Below are positions 46,240-56,659 of a stretch of DNA of 64,000 bases, piece by piece. Source of the DNA: Malania oleifera (Eukaryota > Streptophyta > Magnoliopsida > Santalales > Ximeniaceae). A program made the position numbers and the translations under genes. Numbering within the stretch: the stretch's first letter is position 1; the number at the start of each line of letters is the position of its first letter. The notes below the pieces were generated by a model, which saw only the letters and a program-made list of their open reading frames with translations, did no database searches and was not told the origin of the DNA. The stretch spans positions 34,122,231 to 34,186,230 of the forward strand of contig NC_080420.1 of the NCBI RefSeq assembly GCF_029873635.1, read 5' to 3'.

Positions 46240-46465
46240 GGATACCGGGGAGAGAGAGTTAGGGAGGTGGAGTTGACTGGGAGGTTGGGGTGGACAGGGA
46301 AGTGGGTGATTTACATTTGATCAAGATCGTCTTCGTCGCCGTTGGGTGGGGGGTGGGGCCTTTATCTTTATGACATCACTTGCCCAGCGTAAGCTCCACA
46401 AGCTCACTATTTTGTCCTTTCTCAAAAGTCACTGCCTGTGTAGACTCATAGGCAAAAACCCAAAT
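46240..46465 (-). promoter_or_regulatory. UGT upstream region
   Basis: Minus-strand upstream sequence of the UGT gene. It contains a GA-rich leader (46248-46275), a G-rich stretch on the plus strand (46342-46359) and a TCATAAAGATAAAGG stretch (about 46360-46375) that could serve as a weak TATA region. A TGACATCA word at 46370-46377 resembles half of an as-1 element. None of these is proven. Confidence 0.3.
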
Positions 46466-46672
46466 AAATTTTTTTTTTTTTAATATCGCTGGGTATCCGT
46501 GTCTATTTTACGGTCTGCGACTAATCTACGCCCTGTGAAGCCGACCCCACAACTCCACAGGGGGTAAATTTCAGAAGCCTAAGGGCAAGAATCGAACCCT
46601 AGAGGCATTTCTGCTAACTGTCAAGCGATACTCCCGAGGTTCGCCTTGCCACCTGAGCCACACCGTGAGTAT
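46466..46672 (-). mobile_element. tRNA-derived SINE upstream of the UGT gene
   Basis: Minus strand: head with a TGGCTCAGGTGG A box (about 46644-46662) and a GGGTTCGATTC B box (about 46589-46600), a non-tRNA body, and an A-rich tail (plus-strand T run at 46468-46480). The two boxes are about 55 bases apart, within the tRNA-like range. It is not the Au family. No target duplication is obvious. It ends about 230 bases upstream of the UGT start codon. Confidence 0.65.
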
Positions 46673-47306
46673 ATTTTTTTCTTCTTCTTGATTACATGGA
46701 GGGGCAACATGTGCATGTGCATGTACATTAAATACTATTGAAAAAGAAAACATATTTTAATATGATTAAAAATATAAAAAAGTTAAATATTAATGAAAGC
46801 TTAGAGGGACATTGGCATGGTAGTTTCACTACTTCATTATGTTATATATGTTTGTTTCATAAATTTGTCAATTAAGTTTACTTTTAATTTAAAATTTACC
46901 AAAGTCTGATAATGAGTATGAGTTCGGATCTTAGTTAATACTTTAATATATAAGCATGCTTTATAAGTATATTTAATTATTCAAGTTCAACTTAAACTAA
47001 ACTTGACTTTCAGCATTATTAAGAGTTTAATTAATGAGTATGGTAAAATTTTTGAATCAACTTGTTTTGAGCTTGATTAATATTTTAATGAACAAGTTTA
47101 AATAATATTCAACTTATGTTCAAGCTCATCCTGAAGTTGAATTCGGATAAAAATGCAATCAACAAGGTTAAATATGCATGCTGAACCTTAAATCGACTCA
47201 TTTGCAAACTCTTCGAATTGAGTTTATTGGAATACCAATCAATTATCAAATTCGATTCTCTAGTAGTGTTTTATTAATGAGTAATAAAGAATTGATTAAA
47301 GACACC
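46673..47306. other. AT-rich spacer
   Basis: No gene. The stretch 46860-47270 is rich in GAGCTTGA, AAGTTCAA and AATTGAGTTT words in both orientations, like the sub-terminal parts of old plant hAT MITEs. No intact ends were found. Confidence 0.45.
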
Positions 47307-48362
47307 TGATAGTGCGGTGGTATGCTCGGATACCACTTGTCGGTCTGGGCGTATAAAGTCAAAGTGGGGAGGGGGCGAATGGATTCCTTTCGCGTATTTT
47401 CACTTTCTCTACAAAATAATAATCTTGGTAAAATGGAAGCAATTAAATCACAATATATAAAATAAAATCATGCACAAGATAAATAATCAAGAGTAGGGTA
47501 GAGAAGCTTAACACCGGTGCTTTAACGTGGTTCGACAATAAGCCTATGTCCATGTCTTGAGACCAACTTAAGGATTGTCAAATCCACTAAGGAGCTCCTT
47601 CACCGGTGGAGAAGCCTTAGAACTCGGGAACAAATCCCTACCGCTCATCAAGAGCCTTTACCAAACGGTTCACAAAGAACCTTTTACAAGAAGATGGATA
47701 AACAAACCAATGCTCTACAAATGAGCTGATATCAATTACAAATCAATTCTCACACTATTCTCTCAAGGAATTAATCACACAAAATTAAGGAGCAAGAGAG
47801 AATTAAGCACTTGTGATATATAATTAATATGCAAAGTGCTTAGGGTTGAATTCAAATTATGTTTTTTGTGAGGAATGGTGTGATCCCAAGAGGAGGGGGG
47901 TGAATTGGAATTTTAAAAACTTTTGCGGATTAATTAAACCAATTCACCAACCAATATCCCAATAATAATTTAAGCATGTATGTAAATCAATCATGATAAT
48001 AACTAAACAAACATACATGTGCAGAAATATAAATAAGATAAGGGAGGGGGGGGGGGGGGGGAGAGAGACCAAGATTTTTAACGAGGTTCAGCTATATCTG
48101 CCTACGTCCTCGCCTTGGGCAAACCACCTAAGGATTCCACTTCCTTCAAATAAGGCGGAGCTACCTTATACAATCTGCTCCTTCTAGGCTTAGCTGCCTC
48201 TGTAGACGATACCCCTCCTTTTTCAATAGGGTAGAGCCCCCCTTTTCAAGCGATACCCCACGCTTGGTCTGCTCCTTCTAGGCGAAACTACCTCTCCAAG
48301 TGATATCCCCTCACTCGGTCCTCTTCTTCTAGGCGAAGCTGTCTCTCCAAATGATGTACCCT

Positions 48363-49329
48363 TAGGCCTGGCAAAACGGGCGGGCGGACCAGGTTTGGAT
48401 GGATCACTAACGGGCCGGGTCATAAACGGGCCGGGTCATAAACGGGTCGATATTAAATGGATCACACACATGCCAACCCTAACCCGCCCGTTTAATAAAT
48501 GGGCGGGTAACGGGTCACTCGTTTAAAAATTATAATTTTTTTATTTTAAAATTTCATATAAAATGACATTTTTTTTTTTTTTATAAAAAAAGCTGCATTT
48601 TATTTAAAAAAAAACTCCATAGCTCCACCTCACGACGATAACAAATCAACTATGAGTGTAAGCCCTTTCAAGGTCCTTACCCACTTAGCTATATGAGAAT
48701 GCTGTAAAACCTTACCCAGATTGGGAGTTTTCTCCAATTTAATGCTATTACTCATACTTTTAATAGCCATTATTGTACTGTAAAGAATGCCAATTTTTTT
48801 GTGAATAAATGGTAGAGATTAAACAAAAAAATTTCAGCTAAACCCCCCTCCTGCTGCTGTTATTACTGCTACATATGATTTGCTCACAGCAGTGCTGGCA
48901 TCAGCATTGTACAGACGTGTGTAGGAGTGGTTTGAGCTTATGCTGTGTCCAGACCTTCAAGTCATTTTTGTTGATGGCTTTTGCTCACAGCAGTGCTCAC
49001 GCAGGTTAGGGACTTGGGGTTACTGGGTTAGGGAGTCGGGAAGGGGAACTTTACATAGTCTTACGGTTTTTTTTTTTTTTTTTTTGTGATTGTGAAGTGT
49101 GAACTGTGAGGGTGACTGGTGAGGCATGTGGGAAGAAGGAAGAAGCATTGAACTGAAATTAACGGGTCACCCGCCGGGTGACCCATCCAAACCCACTTAA
49201 CCCGTTTATAAACGGGTTGACCCGTGACCCGCCCAATTATTAAATGGGTTAACTTTCTTAAACCCGAACCCGTTTAAAATGGACGGGTCTGGGTGACCCG
49301 ACGGGTTATGACCCGTTTTGCCAGGCCTA
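48363..49329 (+). mobile_element. Non-autonomous hAT transposon (MITE-like)
   Basis: Perfect 18-base terminal inverted repeats TAGGCCTGGCAAAACGGG, flanked by a perfect 8-base target duplication TGTACCCT (48355-48362 and 49330-49337), which is diagnostic of the hAT superfamily. It is 967 bases long with no transposase. Both ends carry many sub-terminal copies of ACGGGT/ACCCGT and CGGGTGACCCG words. These are likely transposase-binding sites by analogy with other hAT elements. The centre holds T runs at 48570-48582 and 49067-49085. Confidence 0.95.
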
Positions 49330-50036
49330 TGTACCCTCACTTGGCCACGATTCATTACCCGAACTGCGAAGGGCTGCTTCGAAATTCAATTTTTCGTACA
49401 ATGAAATGCTTCTCAAAAAGCTGATTTGTACAATTTAAAACTATATGTACTCTCAAATGATTTGTAAATGAAGTTCAGTAGAGTTAGGGTTTTCCTCTCA
49501 AAAATATTATTCAAGTAAAATGAGTGAGAGTATGGAAAGTGATTTTTCTTAAAAATAATTGATCTTTGATAAATTAAATGTAAGATGCCTTTCAAGTAAG
49601 AATATATAAGTGAATATGTTGCTCAAGGCTCTCTTGAAAAACCAAGTAATTTTCTCCAAAAAAAATATTTTCAAACAAAGGGATAGGAGAACCTAGGGTT
49701 TTCTTTCTAAAAATGATTGCATTTTGAATATCAAATGCAAGAAGGTTTTCAAGCAATATATATGAGTTGAAATATATGCTTAAACCTTTAAAAGATTAAC
49801 TCAAAAATTATTTCTCCAAAATGATTTTCAAAATAAAGAGTATAGGAGAAATTTGAACTTTAATCTTCAAAAAATAATAAGGTGGCTTTCAAGCTATATA
49901 TATGAACGTGAATATAAGCTCAAGCGCTCCAATAAACCCTTAAAAGGATTTTCTTGAAAAAAAAAATTCAAAAGAAGAGTAGGAGAAAATATGGATTTGA
50001 TGCACAAATAGGGTTTGAAAAATAGAGGGGAATAAA

Positions 50037-50530
50037 AAAATATATATGCAGTTATGCTCTCAATATTTTTTCCCACCTTCCCCAAGTGTTTAGGATTGAT
50101 ATTTGTAGGTAAAAATTAATTCTGATAGTTATGTGACCATTGGGCAATAAAATATTATTTTATTTTGAATTTTATGACCATAATATGCCTTGAAAATAAA
50201 AATCCCGAGAGGTCCGGTCGACTAACCTGAGGTTCAATTGACCGACCAAAGGCGATTTTCCAATTTTGCACTCTTCGGTCTACTGGGCTTAAGATCCGGT
50301 CTACTTGGATCATGATTTGGTCTATTAGATCATCCTTCCTTATCAAGGCCGGACGACTAGGTCAAGAGACCAGTTTGCCAGGCCTTTGAAAATTACATTT
50401 TTGGCTTTATAAATGCTCCGATCGATTGGGCCTAGAAGGCTGGTCAACTGGGCCGTTTGTAAAAACACAATTTGGCCATGTGCACACTTTGGTCGACTGG
50501 GCCTATAAGGCCGGTTGATTGGCCCTTATG
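50037..50530 (-). promoter_or_regulatory. U3 palindrome cluster and TATA box of LTR E
   Basis: Eight or so GGTCGACT-like copies at 50205-50525 (several decayed to GGTCTACT or GGTTGATT) and a TATATAT box at about 50040. Several of the changed copies differ at the central CpG. Confidence 0.5.
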
Positions 50531-50964
50531 AAAAACTTAGTTTTTACCTTCTTTTAAGTTCAAAACCACTTTAAACCTTTTGTAAGTTAAGCATTTTTGG
50601 TAAAAAAAAGGTTTTTCATGAAGTTTTTGGAGATCCTAAGGTCAATCTAAGGTCTTTGTTGAGTTTCAAATTAAATCACGAGACCATGCATGCACAAATA
50701 AACCTAATTACTATTACAATTGAAAAATGTAAAGTCTTCACGCCTTTTGGTCGACTGAAATCCTATGGAATATGCTGAGGTATGTTCGTTTAGGTACTTT
50801 CATGGCTTCCATTGCATTTGTCATTCGTGCTTTATGAAACTTTACCCGTTCAAATACTTAATGCACAAATGAGATGCTGTGATTTGTCATTATCAAAATA
50901 AGGATAGGACTCAAAGAGTCAATATTTTTCACTAAAAACTTGTAAACCTTAAAAACTTGTTTAA

Positions 50965-51195
50965 TCAAGTATAAGGACTTGTATTTATAGCCAAAATGGG
51001 CTACTAGCCATTTTATGGCCATTGAGGTGATATATTATATGTTTAAATTGAAAAGTAGCCGTTTATTGGCCCCCATTCTCGACTATTGGCCTCCATTCAT
51101 TGACTAATGGCCCCCATTCGTCAACTATTAACATTCTTCCTGAGATCGTTAATATTCTGCCTAAAGTCATTGATGAATTGCACCCAATCGTCGAC
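50965..51195 (-). promoter_or_regulatory. U3 palindrome cluster and TATA box, element F 3' LTR
   Basis: Degenerate copies of a GTCGACTATTGGC-like word at 51060-51150 and a TCGTCGACGA at about 51190. The TATA box (CTATAAATACAAG, minus strand) lies at about 50978-50990. The same layout is clearer in the 5' LTR at 55243-55480. Confidence 0.5.
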
Positions 51196-52246
51196 GAGTG
51201 CCCCAAATTAGAAAAAGTCTTCAACATGAAAGTCGTGATATTTTTTGCTTAACTTTCCATAGACACCAAGATCATATATTTTGGAATTTTTTCAGCAAAA
51301 GTTATGCCATAAATACCGAAGGATATTTAGAAAATTTGAGAGGTGCATAACTGAGGTTTTAAACCCAACAAAGACCAAGTTTGTAAAAGATTATAATATT
51401 GATATAATTTAATACTTGTTCTTATAAAATCCCATTTGAATATAAGATATTTTGTTTATGAAAATACGTTTGAAAGCTCATTTTGATATCTTATATATTA
51501 TTATGTCCTTTATAAAAATATACTTGACTTTCTTGAGTCTTTAGCACATAAAACATGTTTTGTTAAAACCGGGACCAAGTATGAAGAAGTTCATAAAACC
51601 AAGATGTTTGAAAATTTGTCCCTTCCGAAAATAAATTTGAGTTTAGGATTCTTTTGTCAAACTCTTTGATTTAACTTTGAAAACCATGAGAGCTGAGTTT
51701 GTGACTTTAATGAAATCTTATAAACTCATGTTGCCTAACATGCATGTGCATTTTGCCCAACTCTGGCTCATAAATCGTGCATGAAACAAAACTACAAGAG
51801 TTACAATATACTACCTCAAACACTCCCCATTGCATATATTTCATATATTAGATTCCTTGGATGTGTTTGAGTACTTCCGAGTGAGTGTCCACTTTGATCT
51901 TTCCTACTTGACATCTACTCGATCCGATCTTTGCATTTGATCGAGTACTTTATGTATTTATCACTTGAACTTGTACTAAACATGATCCACAAAGATGAGA
52001 AAACACTAGGAATAACAAATAAATTAATATCATCAAAACATATTAAACATGATTATGTAACCACCAAGGCTAACAATCTCCTCCTTTTTGATGATGTATA
52101 AACTATTACGAATTTACTTAATCTTTGCATTTGAGTTTGTACTTATCATAGCTTGATATGCCAAGATTAGTTTACCTAGAACTACTAATGAATTGTTATC
52201 ATTACAACATGACAATTAAGATCACGTAGCCACCAAGGCTAAAATC

Positions 52247-53559
52247 TTTTTTTTTTTTTTTTTTTTTATAATGACAACCATTGGTGTTTTTTATAGGGTA
52301 TAATTCAAAGTTCCCCCTCAATTTATGCATATTCTTAAATGAGACTAAAATATGATTCCCCTTACTATATGCATATCTAAAATTTGCTCTCCCTTACATT
52401 ATGCATATAAGTTATAAGAAAGACATTCATATCATTGGAGCTTTAACATGCAATTCATAAAGTAGAAAGTTCATTCAAGATAAAGCAATAAGCAACTTGA
52501 ACTTTCACAACACCACATGCATTTCTCCTTCACATGCATTTATCCCTAACACCACAAAACTTCTCCCCCTTTGATCATCATAAAAAAGAGAGGTTCTTAT
52601 TCATTTATCTAAAATAATTTCTCCCCTTTAAGATTAGTTTCCATGGTGGTGAGATGAGTATGTGCTAAACACATATGTCAATTGTTGGTGCTAAACCATA
52701 ACATTTGAAATGCCTAGATTGGCTTCCTTACTTACTCATGAATGATGATTTCTAATAATGCAAAGTTCTATTTGATTTTTCTAATGTTGAGAACTTAAAA
52801 CTTGAGTAAGGATAGATACCACTTATCAGTGGATCAAGCATTCTATGTTAATCAAATATGGACATTTTCCATAAAGAAATCATGCTTGTGATTTAAGCAT
52901 GGTAGGTATGTCACTACTTGGCAAAGAGCATTTAGATGTAAACTAGGCTTTATTTAGCAATGCCCTAAGATTTAGGAGATAAATTCTCCCAAAAAGCCAC
53001 TAATGGGAAGGTATTCTTCAAATTAAATATATGTTCACAAAGATAATGCAAATGAAAACTTCATTAAGAATACCACTTGTTGTTATGATTAACTTCACTA
53101 AAACTCAAGTTCATGTATGAGATAGGTTATGCTATGCTTTATGTATTCTCACCATGTATCCAAACTTAAGCATATATCATCAAAAACATATCTTTTTTAT
53201 TTTTTTTCCAAAAGGGATGGATTTACTAATCATAGCATGCTTTTGAACCTTATATTCAAAACTTTAGTAATTCACATGAGAAAAAAAAAAAATAACAAAG
53301 TTTCTCCATTTGCCACTCAAAAATATATTCCTAAGGAGCAAGCTTTGAGTGCATGCTTTTTTCATTCCATAAGAAATAGCCAATACTTTCAACAAAAAAA
53401 TAAACCAATCAATAAGCATATATACAATTTAAGAAATCATATTGGTTTTAACATTTTAATCCATCAATATCGGCTTGAATCTCTAAAGTTCCCAACAAAG
53501 AAATTAAACAAACTAAAATGCATAATATAGGATTTTATACTTTGAGTACAATCTTAGTC
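52247..53559 (-). other. Non-coding internal part of element F
   Basis: The stretch between gag and the 3' LTR, where pol would be expected. No pol domain is found in either strand. The content is AT-rich with CTCCCC/GGGGAG purine tracts such as those near 52561-52570 and 52620. The plus-strand open frame at 53129-53530 has no recognisable domain and runs antisense to the element. Confidence 0.6.
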
Positions 53560-54584
53560 ATCACATTCCCTTTCTATTTTTACCTAGGTGTAATTAAGTC
53601 TACCTAAATCCTATTTTCTAATCCTAGGTGCTAAGGAAGCACAATTTACAATTATAATTTTCTTTTCAAAATTTCTCTGTGTTTGATCAAGGGACAATTT
53701 GTTATGATATGCCCAATATTTTTGCAATTGTGACCCTTAATGTTTTTATTTTTGCTTGTTTCTTCTTTCCTAGCTTGCTAACTAAGATGTGATCCTTTTA
53801 CTAGGAATTCTCTAAATTTTTTTGTGAGCGATTCTATCTCACTATCCTCATCATCTTCTTCTAGCATTTATTGGTATTTTGAACTATATGATTTTAATGC
53901 CATACTTGTATCCTTTCTAGGTATTTTAGGATCCAAAGTCATGTTTTTATTAATTTTATAGGTCATAAGTGATCCAGTTAGCTCATCAAGTGTACTTTGG
54001 TTAAATACTTTGCTTCCTCAATGGTGGTTGATTTAGCATGCCATGATCCGGGTAAAGATTGGAGAACTTTTTGAACATTATTCTCCATAGAATAAGTTTT
54101 ATTGGGTGTTTTAATTCATTTATAATGTGTGTGAACCGAGTGAATATGGATGTGATATATTCCCCTTCACCCGTTTTAAACATTACATACTCATTAACTA
54201 GCATGTATATTTTGGACTTCTTAATTTGGGAAGTACCTTAACCACAAATTCGATTATATTCATTATCACTCGATGCCCAATAAAGGAAATTTTTGGTTTT
54301 GAGGTTAGGCTCAACTAACCTTGTTTTGGTATTTGACAACTCCTTAAGTTGTTTTGGTTCACCTTTGTTATTTTTGAACTTATAATCTCCTTTTGAGATC
54401 ACCCGCCACATTTTGAGGTCGTGTGCTTGGATGAAGATAGTCATTCGATTTTTCCAAGCCAGATAGTTTGAGCCATTGAACAATAGTGGTTTGGTCACGG
54501 ATTCTCCTTGGGAAGAGGTGCCCACCAAATACTTCATTTGATCTTTTACGCTTTGGATTTTACTCCAAAAAAGCAAGCTCCTTT
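53560..54584 (-). pseudogene. Ty1/copia gag of element F, decayed
   Basis: Minus-strand gag of the SIRE type. The N-terminal region with the FNGSNYLAWKNRM motif is open at 54510-54238. The middle region (FTRFTHIINEL) is at 54204-54001 in another frame. A zinc knuckle with H-N-C-K-N-I-G-H-I-I-T-N-C lies near 53690-53735. Stops and frameshifts separate these parts. The first cysteine position of the knuckle appears to be changed. Confidence 0.8.
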
Positions 54585-54597
54585 CTCTGATACCAAT
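54585..54597 (-). other. Primer-binding site of element F
   Basis: Minus strand ATTGGTATCAGAG directly after the 5' LTR end, complementary to initiator methionine tRNA. Confidence 0.85.
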
Positions 54598-56519
54598 TGA
54601 TAATGCGATGGTATGCTCGGATACCACTCGTTGACCTAGGAGTATAGAGTCAGAGAGAAGGGGGTGAATGGACTCTTTTGGCGTATTTTCACTTTCTCTA
54701 CAAAATAATAATCTTGACAAGATGGAAGCAATTAAATCAAAATATATAAAATAAAATCATGCACAAGACAAATAATTAAGAGTAGGGTAGAGAAGCTTAA
54801 CACTGGTATTTTAACGTGGTTCGGCACCAAGCCTACGCCCACACCTTGAGACCAACTCAAGGATTGCCAAATCCACTAAGGAACTCCTTCACTGGCAAAG
54901 AAGCCTTACAACTCGGGAAAAAATCCCTACACTCGGGAACAAATCCCTACCGCTTACCAAGAGCCTCTACCAAATGGTTCACAAAGAACCTTACAACAAA
55001 CGGTTCACAAAGAACCTTTTACAAGAAGATGGGTAAACAAACCAATGCTCCACAAATGAGCTGATATCAATTTTAAAACAATCCTCACACTATTCTCTCA
55101 AGAAATGAATCACACAAGATTAATGAACAAAAGATAATTGAGCACTTGACTAATATGCAAAGTGCTTAGGGTTGAATTCAAATGATGTTTTTCACTAAAA
55201 ACTTGTAAACCCTTAAATATTTGTTTAATCAAGTCTATGGACTTGTATTTATAACCAAAATGGGCTACTAGCCGTTGGGTGATATATTATATGTTTAAAT
55301 TGAAAACTAACTGTTTATAGCAGTTAGGGACTGAATCCCGATGCCAATTGTCGACTTTTGGCCCCCATTTGTCGACTATTGGCTCCCATTAGTCGACTAT
55401 TGACATTCTGCCTGAGATTGTTAATATTCTGCCTGAAGTTGTCGACAAATTGCACCCAACCGTCAATGAGTGCCCCAAATTAGAAAGAGTCATCAACATA
55501 AAAGTTGTGGGATTTGTTTTTAACTTTCCATAGACACCAATATCATCATTTTTGGACTTTTCTAGTAAAAGTTATGCCCCAAATACCGAAAGATGTTAAA
55601 AAAATTTGAGAGGTGCATAGTTGAGGTTTTAAACCCAACCAAGACCAAGTTTGTAAAAGGTTATAACACTAATATAATTTAAAATTTGTCCTTATGAAAT
55701 TCCATTTGAATATAAGATATCTTGTTTATGAAAACATATTTGAAAGCTCATTTTTGATATCTTATATACTATTATGTCCTTTATGAAAATATACTTGACT
55801 TTCTTGAGTCTTTAGGACATAAAACATGTTTTGTCAAACTGAGACCGAGTATGAAGAAGTTCATAAAACCAAGATCTTTGAAAACTTGTCCCTTTTGAAA
55901 ACAAATTTCAGTTTAGGATTCTTTTGTCAAACTCTTTGATTTAACTTTGAAAACCATGAGAGTTGAGTTTGTGACTTTAGTGAAATCCTATAAACTTATG
56001 TATCCTAATATGCATGTGCATTTTGCTGAACTCCTGTTCAAAAATCATGTGTGAAACAAAGCTGCAAGAGTTACAAAATATACTACCTCAAACACTCCCC
56101 ATCACATATAATTCATATATTAGCTTCTTTGGGTGTGCTTGAGTACTTCCGAGTGAGTGTCCACTTTGATCTTTCTTAATTGACGTATACTCGATCCGAT
56201 CTTTGCCTTTGATCCAGTACTTCATGTATTCGTCACTTGAACCTGTACTAAGCATGATTTGCAAAGATGAGTAAACACTAGGAACAACAAATAGGTTAAT
56301 ATCATCAAAACATATTAAATATGATTATGTAGCCACTAAGGCTAACAATCTCTCCATTTTTTATGATGTTTAACTTATTAAGAATTTACTTAATCTTTGC
56401 ATTTGAGTTTGTATTTTTCATAACTTGATATGCAAAGATTAGTTCACCTAGAACCAATAATGGATTGTTATCATCAAAACATGATAATTAAGATCACATA
56501 GCCACCAAGGCTAACACCA
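54598..56519 (-). mobile_element. 5' LTR of element F
   Basis: Minus strand start TGTTAGCCTTGGTGGC, end CGCATTATCA, 1922 bases. The U3 has a GTCGAC-centred cluster (55343-55480, with GTCGACTATTGGC and GTCGACAAATTGC words) and a TATA box at about 55245-55254. A start-like sequence with its purine tract occurs again inside, ending at 56347, as in the 3' LTR. Small tandem duplications of about 23-27 bases lie at 54908-54950 and 54975-55020. Confidence 0.82.
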
Positions 56520-56659
56520 ACTTGTTTGGGTTTTGGACCAAAATTCTATTTGACTATGTAGTATTCAAGGGTGACCCTAGATGCACACTCGTGTGGGGCT
56601 TTTTAAAAAATAATATAGTACTAGTAAAACTAGTCCACATTTTTCTTGGGCATACATAT
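56520..56659. other. Short spacer between two copia elements
   Basis: 140 bases separate the 5' LTR of element F from the LTR of element D. Nothing is recognised in it. Confidence 0.5.

Larger units (their letters stand above)
47867..50924 (-). mobile_element. SIRE-type copia solo LTR (LTR E) inside LTR of element F
   Basis: The ends (plus strand TGTGAGGAATGG ... GAGTCAATA) align with those of the other copia LTRs. The outer CA has become TA. A five-base duplication TTTTT flanks it (47862-47866 and 50925-50929), and the equivalent site in the other F LTR (about 55192) has the sequence uninterrupted. Without the hAT insertion it is 2083 bases, nearly the length of the copia A LTR. Its U3 holds GGTCGACT-type palindromes (50200-50530) and a TATATAT box at about 50040-50047. 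A 14-base G run lies at 48047-48060. Confidence 0.88.
47307..52246 (-). mobile_element. 3' LTR of element F, split by a nested insertion
   Basis: The segments 47307-47866 and 50930-52246 together match the 5' LTR at 54598-56519. The 47867-50929 part is an insertion plus its duplicated TTTTT. Near its upper end the PPT-plus-LTR-start sequence occurs twice (ending at 52075 and at about 52246). A T run of about 27 bases at 52239-52268 lies at the boundary to the internal region. Confidence 0.82.
47307..56519 (-). mobile_element. Gag-only Ty1/copia element F with nested insertions
   Basis: Minus-strand element: 5' LTR 56519-54598, primer-binding site, gag remains (54597 to about 53560), about 1.3 kb of non-coding sequence, then the 3' LTR 52246-47307. 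No protease, integrase or reverse transcriptase is present, so it could move only with help from a related element. The 3' LTR holds a copia solo LTR (47867-50924), which holds a hAT MITE (48363-49329). The two LTRs are similar throughout, including a shared internal duplication. Confidence 0.85.

Noticed and set aside
46370..46377. as-1-like TGACATCA upstream of the UGT gene
   Set aside because: A single half-site is expected by chance. Mentioned only as a low-confidence part of the upstream region.
53129..53530. 133-codon plus-strand frame
   Set aside because: It is antisense to element F, with low-complexity Lys/Asn/Ile composition and no recognisable domain.
47302..56524. Target duplication of element F
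   Set aside because: The left flank is ACACC and the right flank reads CCAAC or, shifted, ACACC overlapping the LTR end. The shift would require an LTR without the normal TG start, so it is not claimed.
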